The position numbers and the translations under genes are program-made. DNA of 64,000 nucleotides, taken from positions 5,084,001 through 5,148,000 of the forward strand of contig NZ_AP022574.1 of assembly GCF_010729305.1 (NCBI RefSeq), in the 5' to 3' direction. Below, one piece after another: positions 9,057 to 17,445 of this stretch. This DNA comes from Mycolicibacterium psychrotolerans. GTDB lineage: Bacteria; Actinomycetota; Actinomycetes; Mycobacteriales; Mycobacteriaceae. The notes beneath the pieces were generated by a model, which was given only the letters and a program-made list of their open reading frames with translations, searched no databases and was not told the DNA's origin. How positions within the stretch are numbered: the first letter of the stretch is position 1; every line of letters starts with the position of its first letter.

Positions 9057-9277
9057 CCGATGAGCCTAATCCCGGGTGGCGGGTGCCCCGCAGGTGATAG
9101 TGATTCACCGTGGTGATCGGCGACGGCCAGATGCACGACTGGGCGCTGGGCGGGATCTTCGTCAATTCCCAGGCGCGGCTGTGGCGCCCGATGATCTACC
9201 GGCAGCTCGGCCTGGTCTGATCCGTGTTCATGGCGCAGACACCTCGGCGTCGTCCGCCGCTGCTACGGCTAGGGGTC

Positions 9278-10291
9278 ATGCGCACTCTTGCCGTAATGGT
9301 CGCGTCGGTCGTACTGGCCGGTTTCTTCGGGTCCGCGCCCGCCGCCGCGGCCGCGACCGACTTCGATCTGCAGGCCCACCGCGGCGGCCGCGGCGAGACC
9401 ACCGAGGAGTCGCTCCGCGCGTTCGCCAAGGCGCTCGAACTCGGCGTGACCACTCTGGAACTCGACATCGTGCTGTCCCGGGACGGCCACCCGATGGTGT
9501 GGCACGATCCCGTGATCCAGGCGGACAAGTGCACCGACACCGCGCCCGCCTCTCCTGATGATCCGCAATACCCCTACGTCGGCAAGCTGGTGTGGGAGCT
9601 GACTTCTGCTCAACTGCACACCCTGGACTGCGGAAAGCTGTTGTCGGGCTTCCCCCAGGCCGAGGTGGTCAAGGGCAACAAGATCGCCACGCTGCCCGAG
9701 GTGTTCGCACTCGCCGACTCCTACCGGGCGGGTGTCCGCTACAACATCGAGACCAAGATCGAGGCCGACAAACCCGAGATGTCGGCGCCGCCGGCCCTGT
9801 TCGTCGACGTCATCCTCGCGGCGGTGCGTGCCGCGGGGAAGCAGGATCTGGTCGAGATCCAGAGCTTCGACTGGCGCACCCTGCCGCTGGTGCGCGCCGC
9901 CGCACCGTCGATCCCCCGGGTCGCCCTGTGGGACGAGACGACTTTCGTGCCCGGCTCGGCGTGGCTCAACGGCATCGATCCCGCGGTCATCGGTGATCCG
10001 ATCATCGCGGCGACCCTCGTCGGCGCGAACATCCTGTCGCCGGGCTACTCCGTGCCCTACGGCCAGGTTCCCGGTGATCCCGGTTTCGCGTTGGTGGCCG
10101 ACGCCGAATTCGTCTCCCGCGCCCATGGTCTCGGATTGACGGTGATCCCCTGGACCATCAACGACCCCGGGGCCATGCGCGCGCAGATCGCCGCGGGCGC
10201 CGACGGCATCATCACCGATTACCCGACGCGCCTGCGGGCGGTGATGGCCGAGCTGGGCATGCCGCTACCGCCGGCCTACCGTCCGGTCTGA
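9278..10291 (+). CDS. Secreted glycerophosphodiester phosphodiesterase
   Basis: A 337-residue exported GDPD-family enzyme, expected to hydrolyse glycerophosphodiesters to an alcohol and glycerol-3-phosphate. A signal peptide ends near APAAAAAT. The catalytic signature follows: HRGG (first His), ELDIVLSRDG with metal-ligand Glu and Asp, and WHDP (second His). Lys in the ETKIEADK strand and the late TINDPGAMR segment are typical of the barrel. The ATG at 9278 follows AGGGG; a GTG at 9224 would add 18 residues before the signal peptide. It stands alone on the plus strand among minus-strand genes. Confidence 0.88.
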   Translation: MRTLAVMVASVVLAGFFGSAPAAAAATDFDLQAHRGGRGETTEESLRAFAKALELGVTTLELDIVLSRDGHPMVWHDPVIQADKCTDTAPASPDDPQYPYVGKLVWELTSAQLHTLDCGKLLSGFPQAEVVKGNKIATLPEVFALADSYRAGVRYNIETKIEADKPEMSAPPALFVDVILAAVRAAGKQDLVEIQSFDWRTLPLVRAAAPSIPRVALWDETTFVPGSAWLNGIDPAVIGDPIIAATLVGANILSPGYSVPYGQVPGDPGFALVADAEFVSRAHGLGLTVIPWTINDPGAMRAQIAAGADGIITDYPTRLRAVMAELGMPLPPAYRPV

Positions 10292-10320
10292 CGCGACCTT
10301 TCGGCGGTGCTGGCTGTTGC

Positions 10321-10821
10321 CTAGTTGATCTCGTAGGACTGCAGCACCACGGTGTCGCGCGGCGGGTCCAGGAACACCCGCGTGCTCTTCCGGCCTGGCG
10401 AGAACGCCATGTTCAGTTCGACGCCGGTACGGAACGGCCCGGGCGGCACGTCGGCCTCGAGCGCTTTCTGCACCGCGGGGTGCTGCGTCGACTGCTCCGA
10501 ATCATGCTGTCGCAGCAATGATTCCGTCGTCGGCGGGGTGACGCGCACGACGGCGTCGATCCACACCGCCGTCGCACGCGAAGCGTCTCCGGCGTTGTCC
10601 CAGCGGATCCACGACGCCGACACCGGCGCCCCGAGCGCGGGAAAGGTGCGCGCGAGTTCTTCGGTGTCGTGCCGGACCTCCATCACGGGCCGGGTGGCGG
10701 TGCCCTCGGGTTCCTCGGGCGACGGATGGGCACACCCGGTCAGCGCCAGCAGCAGCGCCACCAACGCGAAACGGGCGCGCACAACGACACTCAGTGTCGC
10801 CGCGCGCGCCCGGTCCGTCAT
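10321..10821 (-). CDS. Small lipoprotein downstream of sahH
   Basis: A 166-residue putative lipoprotein with a hydrophobic signal segment (ARFALVALLLALTGC) and lipobox LTGC. The mature part has no recognised domain. Its ATG lies one base after the sahH TGA, so it is probably cotranscribed and translated by reinitiation. Function unknown. A GTG downstream, nearer the hydrophobic segment, is an alternative start. Confidence 0.72.
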   Translation of the reverse strand: MTDRARAATLSVVVRARFALVALLLALTGCAHPSPEEPEGTATRPVMEVRHDTEELARTFPALGAPVSASWIRWDNAGDASRATAVWIDAVVRVTPPTTESLLRQHDSEQSTQHPAVQKALEADVPPGPFRTGVELNMAFSPGRKSTRVFLDPPRDTVVLQSYEIN

Positions 10822-10822
10822 G

Positions 10823-12289
10823 TCAGTAGCGGTAGTGCTCCGGCTTGTACGGGCCTTCCACGTCCACACCGATGTACTCGGCCTGCTCCTTGGTGAGGCG
10901 GGTCAGCGTGCCGCCGAGCGCCTCGACGTGGATCTTGGCGACCTTCTCGTCGAGGTGCTTGGCCAGCCGGTAGACCTCGTTGTCGTACTCGTCGTTCTTG
11001 GTCCACAGCTCGATCTGGGCGATCACCTGGTTGGAGAAGCTGTTGCTCATCACGAACGACGGGTGGCCGGTGGCGTTGCCCAGATTGAGCAGCCGGCCCT
11101 CGGACAGCACGATGATGGAGTGGCCGTCGGGGAAGACGAACTCGTCGACCTGCGGCTTGATGTTGATCCGGCGGATGTCGGGGTCCCGCTCCAGACGCGC
11201 CATCTCGATCTCGTCGTCGAAGTGACCGATGTTGCCCAGGATCGCCTGGTGCTTCATCGACCGCATGTGCTCGAGGGTGATGATCCCCTGGTTGCCGGTG
11301 GCGGTGATGATGATGTCGGCCCAGCCCACGGCCTCTTCGACCGTCTTGACCTCGAAGCCGTCCATCAGCGCCTGCAGGGCGTTGATCGGGTCGATCTCGG
11401 TGACCGCGACTCGCGCGCCCTGCGCTTTGAGCGCCTCCGCGCAGCCCTTGCCGACGTCGCCGTACCCGCAGACGAGGGCGGCCTTGCCGCCGATGAGGAC
11501 GTCGGTGCCGCGGTTGATGCCGTCGATCAGCGAGTGCCGGGTGCCGTACTTGTTGTCGAACTTGCTCTTGGTGACGGAGTCGTTGACGTTGATCGCCGGG
11601 AACGCCAGCTCGCCGGAGGCGGCGAACTGGTACAGCCGCAGCACGCCGGTGGTGGTCTCCTCGGTGACGCCCTTGACCGACTCGGCGATCGTCGTCCACT
11701 TGGTCTTGTCGGACTCCAGCGAGCGCCGCAGCAGATTCAGGAAGACCTTGTACTCGTCGGAGTGCTCGTCCTCCTCCGGCGGCACCACGCCGGCCTTCTC
11801 GAACTGCGCTCCGCGCAGCACCAGCATGGTGGCGTCGCCGCCGTCGTCGAGGATCATGTTCGCGGGCTCGCCCGGCCAGGTGAGCATCTGCTCGGCGGCC
11901 CACCAGTACTCCTCGAGCGTCTCGCCCTTCCACGCGAACACCGGGATGCCCTTGGGCTCCTCGGGTGTGCCGTGCGGTCCGACGACGACGGCCGCGGCCG
12001 CGTGGTCCTGGGTGGAGAAGATGTTGCAGGACGCCCATCGAACTTCGGCGCCGAGAGATGTCAGGGTCTCGATCAGCACGGCGGTCTGGACGGTCATGTG
12101 CAGCGAGCCGGAGACCCGGGCGCCCTTGAGCGGCTGAACCTCGGCGTACTCGCGGCGCAGCGTCATCAGGCCGGGCATCTCGTGCTCGGCGAGCCGGATC
12201 TCTTTGCGGCCGAACTCGGCCAGCGACAGGTCGGCGACCTTGAAGTCGATGCCGTTGCGGACGTCTGCGGTCAGTGTCGGTGCAGTCAT
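10823..12289 (-). CDS. sahH: S-adenosylhomocysteine hydrolase
   Basis: A 488-residue adenosylhomocysteinase, which converts SAH to adenosine and homocysteine and so relieves product inhibition of methyltransferases. Visible motifs are SLHMTVQTAVLIETL, the SCNIFSTQDHAAAA substrate region, the NAD-binding GYGDVGKG and the C-terminal PYKPEHYRY needed for NAD binding in the dimer. The ATG at 12289 follows AAAAGGGG with an 8-base gap. An ATG 27 bases further upstream lacks such a site. The leader contains an SAH-riboswitch-like structure (see 12339-12392). Confidence 0.97.
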   Translation of the reverse strand: MTAPTLTADVRNGIDFKVADLSLAEFGRKEIRLAEHEMPGLMTLRREYAEVQPLKGARVSGSLHMTVQTAVLIETLTSLGAEVRWASCNIFSTQDHAAAAVVVGPHGTPEEPKGIPVFAWKGETLEEYWWAAEQMLTWPGEPANMILDDGGDATMLVLRGAQFEKAGVVPPEEDEHSDEYKVFLNLLRRSLESDKTKWTTIAESVKGVTEETTTGVLRLYQFAASGELAFPAINVNDSVTKSKFDNKYGTRHSLIDGINRGTDVLIGGKAALVCGYGDVGKGCAEALKAQGARVAVTEIDPINALQALMDGFEVKTVEEAVGWADIIITATGNQGIITLEHMRSMKHQAILGNIGHFDDEIEMARLERDPDIRRINIKPQVDEFVFPDGHSIIVLSEGRLLNLGNATGHPSFVMSNSFSNQVIAQIELWTKNDEYDNEVYRLAKHLDEKVAKIHVEALGGTLTRLTKEQAEYIGVDVEGPYKPEHYRY

Positions 12290-12338
12290 ATATAGAGCCC
12301 CTTTTTGAATCGTCATGTTTGCCTCGGGACGCACCACT

Positions 12339-12392
12339 GTGCGCCGGCGACACACTCAGCCTGCGGGCTCGCGGGACAGGCGCTCGTCGTCC
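12339..12392 (-). promoter_or_regulatory. Candidate SAH-riboswitch-like leader of sahH
   Basis: Read on the minus strand, the sahH leader has GGACGACGAGCGCC, a hairpin GCCTG...CAGGC, then CTGAG and GCCGGCGC. In the known SAH riboswitch a GAGGAGCGC segment, an AGGCTC segment and a 3' GGCGC segment form nested helices plus a pseudoknot. Here GCGCC can pair with the downstream GGCGC, matching the pseudoknot idea. The P1 pairing is imperfect. It ends about 33 bases before the sahH ribosome-binding site. The call is by eye and the fit is partial. Confidence 0.4.
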
Positions 12393-12493
12393 GTTTTTCA
12401 ACAGCGGAGACGCACTGCCAGCTGAGAGGTATCCACAACACCCTAGCGGGCGGGCGATGCCGCCTCCAATTCGCCCCGGCCGAGCACGGGCCG

Positions 12494-13135
12494 CTATCCG
12501 GACTCGATGACCCCGTAGCGCTCGGCGAACGGCGTCATCAGCCGGGCCAGGTCCCGCGCCACGTCGTGGTCGGCCTCGGGCGGCATCGAGATGTAGCTCA
12601 TCGCCAGCCGGACGATCGCCCGGGCCAGCACGCCGGCGTCCTCTTCGCTGCAGCGCACCCAGCTCGTCATGAACAGCTGGGTCAGCCGTGCCGAGCAGTG
12701 CGTGATGATCGGCGCGCTGTCGGTGGTGATGATCTGCAGCAGGTCGGGTTTGGACGTGCCGGTCAGCAGTGAGATCACCAGCGGGTCGGCGGCCGATTCG
12801 GTGAAGAAGTCGCGGAAGCCCTGCAGGAACGCCGCGTACACGTCGCCGACGTTGTCGATGATCGCACCCTGGATCTGGCCGACCAGGCGGTCGGCCAGCC
12901 GCAGCGCATACCCCTGGGCCAGGCCCTGCCGGGAACCGAACTCGTTGTAGATGGTCTGCCGGCTGATGCCGGCGGCCTTGGCGACATCGGACAGCGTGAT
13001 CGCCGACCAGTCGCGGGTGAGCAGCAACTCGCGCATGCCGTCGAGGATCGAATCGCGCAGCAGGACCCGCGACGCCTCGGCGTAGGTGATGCGCTTGTCG
13101 TTGGTCCCGCTCACACGCGCGACTGTAACGGTCAC
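12494..13135 (-). CDS. alkX: TetR-family regulator of the alkane hydroxylase operon
   Basis: A 213-residue TetR regulator. The N-terminal helix-turn-helix is visible as ITLSDVAKAAGISRQTIYNEFGSR in two parts, with the DNA-contacting ISRQTIYNEF. The C-terminal ligand domain is divergent. It corresponds by position and family to the regulator encoded after rubB in mycobacterial alkB operons. The GTG start overlaps the rubB stop (GTGA), so it is cotranscribed with alkB and probably autoregulates. A palindrome over the alkB -35 box is the likely operator (14808-14819). Confidence 0.85.
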   Translation of the reverse strand: MTVTVARVSGTNDKRITYAEASRVLLRDSILDGMRELLLTRDWSAITLSDVAKAAGISRQTIYNEFGSRQGLAQGYALRLADRLVGQIQGAIIDNVGDVYAAFLQGFRDFFTESAADPLVISLLTGTSKPDLLQIITTDSAPIITHCSARLTQLFMTSWVRCSEEDAGVLARAIVRLAMSYISMPPEADHDVARDLARLMTPFAERYGVIESG

Positions 13136-13347
13136 GGCCGCACGACCTCCACCATGTCGAAGTCCGACTTGGCCGCGCCGCAGTCGGGGCAGCTCCAGTC
13201 GTCGGGGATGTCGTCCCAGCGGGTGCCCGGGGCGATGCCGTCCTCGGGCCAGCCCTTGGCCTCGTCGTACTCGAAGCCGCACTGCACGCAGACGAACAGC
13301 TTGAATGGGTTGGTCTGCTCTTCGCGCAAGCGCTCATCGCTGCTCAT
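13132..13347 (-). CDS. rubB: Rubredoxin (second of two)
   Basis: A 71-residue rubredoxin that passes electrons to the alkane hydroxylase. Two knuckles bind one iron: CVQCGFEYDEAKGWPEDG and CPDCGAAKSDF, with WDDIPDDW between. The ATG overlaps the rubA stop (ATGA). It carries a longer N-terminal charged extension (MSSDERLREEQTN) than the partner rubredoxin. Confidence 0.93.
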   Translation of the reverse strand: MSSDERLREEQTNPFKLFVCVQCGFEYDEAKGWPEDGIAPGTRWDDIPDDWSCPDCGAAKSDFDMVEVVRP

Positions 13348-13517
13348 TGATTCACTCCCATCGGTTCGAAATCGACTTTCTCGCGGACCGCACAGTCGGG
13401 GCAGCACCAGTCGTCGGGGATGTCGTCCCACGCCGTTCCTGCCGGAAACCCTTCGCGCGGAGCGCCTTTGGCTTCGTCATAGACGTAGTCGCAGCCGGGG
13501 CAGCGATAGGCGCTCAC
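13344..13517 (-). CDS. rubA: Rubredoxin (first of two)
   Basis: A 57-residue rubredoxin with CPGCDYVYDEAKGAPREG and CCPDCAVREK iron knuckles around WDDIPDDW. The second knuckle ends CPDCA instead of the usual CPDCG. The GTG start overlaps the alkB stop (GTGA) and its stop overlaps the rubB ATG, so alkB, rubA, rubB and alkX form one tightly coupled operon. Two dissimilar rubredoxins next to AlkB are usual for actinobacterial alkane degraders. Confidence 0.92.
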   Translation of the reverse strand: MSAYRCPGCDYVYDEAKGAPREGFPAGTAWDDIPDDWCCPDCAVREKVDFEPMGVNQ

Positions 13518-14743
13518 GCGCTGTCTCCATACTTGGCCAGCACCTTGTCACGCACCCGCGGATGGATGTTCACCCGGGTGATGTCGCCGTCGTAGTGGTC
13601 GAGCACCCGGTGGTCCATCACCTTGCGCCACAGCGGCGGGAAGTACGTCAGCCCGATCATCGACGCGTAGCCGCTGGGCAGGTTCGGCGCACCCTTCATG
13701 CTGCGCAACGTCTGGTAGCGCCGGGTCGGATTGGCGTGGTGATCACTGTGCCGCTGCAGGTGATACAGGAACAGGTTGGTCACGATGTGGTCGGAGTTCC
13801 AGCTGTGCACCGGGGCGCAGCGTTCGTAGCGGCCGTTCTCGTTCTTCTGCCGCAGCAGCCCGTAGTGCTCGAGGTAGTTCACCGTCTCCAGCAGGCTGAA
13901 ACCGAACACTGCGGAGATCAGGATGTAGGGAATCAGCCCGACGCCGAACACGGCGATCAGGATGCCGTAGAACACCACCGACATCGCCCACGCATTGAGC
14001 ACGTCGTTGGACCAGTGCCACTTACTCTTGCCGGCGCGCTCGAGCCGCTTGGCCTCCAACTCCCAGGCCGAGCGCAGGCTGCCGAAGACGCTGCGGGGCA
14101 GGAACTCCCAGAACGTCTCGCCGAACCGCGCACTCGCCGGATCCTCCGGGGTCGCGACGCGGACGTGGTGGCCGCGGTTGTGCTCGATGTAGAAGTGGCC
14201 GTAGAAGGTCTGCGCGAGGGTGATCTTGCTCAGCCACCGCTCCAGCGAGTCCTTCTTGTGCCCCATCTCGTGCGCGGTGTTGATGCCCACACCGCCGAGC
14301 ACGCCCACCGACAGCGCCACGCCGATCTTCGCCGGCCACGGCAGCGCGCCGTCGAAGCCGAGCCAGCTCAGGTCCGACGCGGTGAACAGGTAGGCGCCCA
14401 GGATGACACTGGCGTACTGGAACGGGATGTAGATGTAGGTGCAGTAGCGGTAGTACTTGTCGTTCTCGAGCCGCTCCATCACCTCGTCGGGCGGGTTCTG
14501 GCCGTCCGGACCGAACTTCAGGTCCAGGGTGGGCAGCAGGATGTAGAGGAGGATCGGGCCGATCCACAGCGGCACCTGCGCCGCGCCGTGCCAGCCCCAG
14601 TGGTTGAACGCCCACACCAGCGGCAGCATGACGAACAGCGCCGTCGGCGCGATCAGACCCATCAGCCACAGGTAGCGCTTCTTGTCGCGCCATTCCTCGA
14701 CCTCTGGGCCCTGTGGGCCTCCCTGCAATTCCTGTGTGGTCAC
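13514..14743 (-). CDS. alkB: Alkane 1-monooxygenase AlkB
   Basis: A 409-residue integral-membrane di-iron hydroxylase that oxidises medium-chain n-alkanes to 1-alkanols. Histidine boxes are visible: HEMGH, HNRGHH and LQRHSDHH, plus the NYLEHYG family motif. About six membrane segments precede and separate them. The GTG at 14743 follows a perfect AAGGAGG seven bases upstream. An in-frame ATG 33 bases upstream lacks such a site. First gene of the alkB-rubA-rubB-alkX operon. Confidence 0.96.
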   Translation of the reverse strand: MTTQELQGGPQGPEVEEWRDKKRYLWLMGLIAPTALFVMLPLVWAFNHWGWHGAAQVPLWIGPILLYILLPTLDLKFGPDGQNPPDEVMERLENDKYYRYCTYIYIPFQYASVILGAYLFTASDLSWLGFDGALPWPAKIGVALSVGVLGGVGINTAHEMGHKKDSLERWLSKITLAQTFYGHFYIEHNRGHHVRVATPEDPASARFGETFWEFLPRSVFGSLRSAWELEAKRLERAGKSKWHWSNDVLNAWAMSVVFYGILIAVFGVGLIPYILISAVFGFSLLETVNYLEHYGLLRQKNENGRYERCAPVHSWNSDHIVTNLFLYHLQRHSDHHANPTRRYQTLRSMKGAPNLPSGYASMIGLTYFPPLWRKVMDHRVLDHYDGDITRVNIHPRVRDKVLAKYGDSA

Positions 14744-14785
14744 CCGTTGCCTCCTTGCTGTGAGTGCGATCACCAACTCGGATTG

Positions 14786-14819
14786 ACTATAGAGCTGATT
14801 TTGTCGCCTGTCTAGACAG
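14786..14819 (-). promoter_or_regulatory. alkB promoter with palindromic operator over the -35 box
   Basis: On the minus strand a -35 box TAGACA (14809-14814) and a -10 box TATAGT (14786-14791) are separated by 17 bases, about 43 bases before the alkB start. The perfect 12-bp palindrome CTGTCTAGACAG (14808-14819) covers the -35 box. A TetR dimer bound there would block RNA polymerase. AlkX, encoded in the same operon, is the natural candidate; this assignment is inference. Confidence 0.6.
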
Positions 14820-14851
14820 TAAGGCTTGTTTTGTAAAGAGAACCTCTTCCC

Positions 14852-14912
14852 GCGAGCGCGCGCGTCTGTACATCCTCGCCCCGCGTGTCGCGTGCCGTAG
14901 CGCGCGCTCGCG
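14852..14912. repeat. Palindromic GC-rich repeat, type C, copy 1
   Basis: An imperfect palindrome starting GCGAGCGCGCGCGTCTGTAC and closing with GTAGCGCGCGCTCGC. Its first 23 bases recur as an exact reverse complement at 15867-15889, so the two copies face each other around the SDR gene. Confidence 0.7.
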
Positions 14913-14934
14913 CGCGGCGAGCGCGCTCAGAAAG

Positions 14935-15777
14935 TCAGGCCGACGGAAAGTCGGCGCCACGGGACAACGTCTCGCCGGCGCGGATGTCGGAGAGCCGCTC
15001 CTCCAGCGCTCCGACGGCGGCGTCGAACCCGGCACTGCCGAGCACCAGCCGCTTCGGGGGTGGGTCCTGCGCCACCGCGGCGATGACCGCGCGGACCCCG
15101 CGGCGAGGGTCACCGGGCTGGTTGCCGTCCTCGGCGATCATCGTCGCGCGCACCTGCTCGAGCAGGTCCCGGTAGGCGCTGACGGATTCGGTGACGGGTT
15201 CGTCGGCGAAGCCGGCGTAGGCCCGTGTGCGGAACGCTCCCGGCTCGACCGCCATCACGCCGATGCCCTGGGGCGCAACCTCCTGCCGCAGGACGTCGGT
15301 GACGGCCTCGATCGCGAATTTCGTTGCGCTGTAATAGCCGAACCCGGCCACACCCTGCAGGCCGGCCACCGACGACACGTTGACGATCTGCCCGCTGCCC
15401 CGGGCCCGCATGCCGGGCAGGACGGCCCGGGTCACCGACAGCACGGCGAAGAAGTTCAGCTCGAACATGGTTCGGACGGCCGCCTCGTCCATCCCCTCGA
15501 TCGAGCCGTACCAGCCGCGGCCGGCGTTGTTGACCAGCACGTCGATGCTCCCGAAGTGCTCCTCGGCGGTACGGACGGCCCGCTGCACCTGCTGGGCTTG
15601 TATGACGTCGAGCGGGACGACGAGCACCCGGTCACCGAATGCCTGCGCCCACTCCGTCAACTCCTCGACGCGCCGCGCGGTGAGGACCACCCGGTCGCCG
15701 ACCTCGAGAGCCGCCTCCGCGAAGGCCATGCCGAACCCGCCCGGCGTCCCGCCGGTGATGAACCAGTTTCTCGTCAT
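14935..15777 (-). CDS. Short-chain dehydrogenase/reductase
   Basis: A 280-residue classical SDR. It has the cofactor motif TGGTPGGFG (a variant of TGxxxGxG), NNAGRG, the catalytic Ser in NVSSVAG and YSATK with catalytic Tyr and Lys. The substrate is not predictable; the C-terminal helix-rich extension resembles the oxidoreductases annotated as acting on ketones or steroids. It is oriented like alkB but has its own leader with a CCTCTCCC/GGGAGAGG hairpin just upstream (15794-15809). The gene is bracketed by two inverted copies of a GC-rich palindrome. Confidence 0.85.
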   Translation of the reverse strand: MTRNWFITGGTPGGFGMAFAEAALEVGDRVVLTARRVEELTEWAQAFGDRVLVVPLDVIQAQQVQRAVRTAEEHFGSIDVLVNNAGRGWYGSIEGMDEAAVRTMFELNFFAVLSVTRAVLPGMRARGSGQIVNVSSVAGLQGVAGFGYYSATKFAIEAVTDVLRQEVAPQGIGVMAVEPGAFRTRAYAGFADEPVTESVSAYRDLLEQVRATMIAEDGNQPGDPRRGVRAVIAAVAQDPPPKRLVLGSAGFDAAVGALEERLSDIRAGETLSRGADFPSA

Positions 15778-15830
15778 GGCCCCACCGTGCGGCCTCTCCC
15801 GGGGAGAGGGTCAAGCGCGCTCGAGCGCGA

Positions 15831-15889
15831 CGAGCGCGCGTCTACTGCCAGCGACAGCGGCGTGTCGATGTACAGACGCGCGCGCTCGC
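15831..15889. repeat. Palindromic GC-rich repeat, type C, copy 2
   Basis: The inverted counterpart of 14852-14912. It starts CGAGCGCGCGTCTAC and ends GATGTACAGACGCGCGCGCT followed by CGC; the last 23 bases are the exact reverse complement of the first 23 of copy 1. Confidence 0.7.
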
Positions 15890-15902
15890 CGAAAAAGGAG
15901 AG

Positions 15903-17378
15903 TCAGGTGCGGCGGCCGACGAGTGAGTGCCGCCTGCCGTAGAGGAAGTACACCACCACGCCGATCGCCATCCAGATCAGGAACCGGATCCACGTCAGCC
16001 CGGTCAGGTTCAGCATCAGCCACACACACGCGATGATCGACAGCACCGGCAGCACCGGCACCCACGGCGCCCGGAACCCGCGCGGCAGGTCCGGCCGGGT
16101 CCGCCGCAACACCAGCACCCCCGCCGACACCAGCACGAACGCGAACAGCGTGCCGATGTTCACCATCTCCTCGAGCTTGCCGATCGGGAACACCGTCGCG
16201 GTGACCGCGACGACCGCGCCCACGATCAGCGTGATCCGCACCGGTGTTCCGTGCCTGCCGGTCTTGGCCAGCTGACGCGGCATCAAGCCGTCGCGCGACA
16301 TCGCGAACAGCACCCGCGTCTGCCCCAGCACCAGAACGATCACCACGGTGGTCAGCCCGGCCAGCGCGCCGATCGAGATCACCTTCGCCGCCCAGTCGAC
16401 CCCGTTCAGAGCGAACGCCGTCGCCAGGTTCTGCGTCTCGGCGTCGCGCAATTCCTTGTAGCTGACCATCCCCGACACCACGACGGTGACGGCGACGTAG
16501 AGCACGGTGACGATGCCCAGCGAGGCCAGGATGCCGCGCGGCACGTCGCGCTGCGGGTTCTTCGTCTCCTCGGCCGTGGTGGCGACGATGTCGAAGCCGA
16601 TGAACGCGAAGAACACGATCGACGCCCCGGCCAGCAGCCCGTACCAGCCGTAGTGGCTGCCTTCGGCGCCGGTCAGCAGCGAGAACAGCGATTGCTCGGT
16701 GCCCGAACCGCCGCCGCCCGCTTCGGCGGGCGGGATGAACGGCGTGTAGTTCTGGGTCTTGATGTAGAACGCGCCGACGATCACGACGAGCAGCACCACC
16801 GCGACCTTCACCGCGGTGATCGCGAGGCTGACGCCGGCGGAGAGCTTGGTGCCGTAGGCCAGGATCGCGGTGACGAACGCGATGATCAACAGGGCACCCC
16901 AATCCACTTCCAGCCCAGCGACATTCGCGACGCCACCGCCGAAACCGAACACAGTGCCCAGGTAGCTCGACCAGCCTTTGGCGACGACCGCCGCCGCGAC
17001 GGCGAACTCGAGGATCAGGTCCCAGCCGATGATCCACGCGACGAACTCGCCGAACGTCGCGTAGGAGAACGTGTACGCGCTGCCCGCGACCGGGACGGTG
17101 GAGGCGAATTCGGCGTAACACAGCGCGGCGAGCCCGCAGGCGATCGCGGCGATGATGAACGAGATCGAGATCGCCGGACCGGTGAGGTTGGCCGCCGTCG
17201 ACGCGGTGATCGTGAAGATGCCGGCGCCGATCACCACGGACACGCCGAAGACGGTGAGGTCCCACCAGGTCAGGTCCTTGCGGAGCCGGGTGTCGGGCTC
17301 GTCGGTGTCGGCGATCGACTGCTCCACCGACTTGGTCCGCCTTCTGTTGGTGGCCGGTGCCGCCGACTCCTGCGTCAT
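15903..17378 (-). CDS. APC-family amino acid permease
   Basis: A 491-residue transporter with about 12 membrane segments. The N-terminal cytoplasmic tail ends in LRKDLTWWDLTVFGVSVVIG, and GAGIFTITA is the characteristic substrate-binding first-helix motif of the APC superfamily. The central FIGFDIVATTAEET is typical of cationic amino acid permeases of the CAT/YfnA type. Substrate unknown. The ATG at 17378 is chosen because it gives the usual 30-50 residue tail; upstream in-frame sequence has no membrane or domain signature. It corresponds by position to Rv3253c. Confidence 0.88.
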   Translation of the reverse strand: MTQESAAPATNRRRTKSVEQSIADTDEPDTRLRKDLTWWDLTVFGVSVVIGAGIFTITASTAANLTGPAISISFIIAAIACGLAALCYAEFASTVPVAGSAYTFSYATFGEFVAWIIGWDLILEFAVAAAVVAKGWSSYLGTVFGFGGGVANVAGLEVDWGALLIIAFVTAILAYGTKLSAGVSLAITAVKVAVVLLVVIVGAFYIKTQNYTPFIPPAEAGGGGSGTEQSLFSLLTGAEGSHYGWYGLLAGASIVFFAFIGFDIVATTAEETKNPQRDVPRGILASLGIVTVLYVAVTVVVSGMVSYKELRDAETQNLATAFALNGVDWAAKVISIGALAGLTTVVIVLVLGQTRVLFAMSRDGLMPRQLAKTGRHGTPVRITLIVGAVVAVTATVFPIGKLEEMVNIGTLFAFVLVSAGVLVLRRTRPDLPRGFRAPWVPVLPVLSIIACVWLMLNLTGLTWIRFLIWMAIGVVVYFLYGRRHSLVGRRT

Positions 17379-17445
17379 CAACGTCCTCGTTTCGTCATCG
17401 TCTGTGCGGGCAATGTACCCACTACTCCCCTTAAAGTGACCTCCA

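Noticed and set aside
9110..9220. A 36-codon plus-strand frame ending QARLWRPMIYRQLGLV between tmk and the GDPD gene
   Set aside because: It looks like the tail of a lost gene, but no family could be named, there is no start signal and it is too short to support.
10818..13337. An 839-codon minus-strand frame across sahH and alkX
   Set aside because: It lies over sahH and alkX in another frame and has an Arg/Ala-rich shadow composition without motifs.
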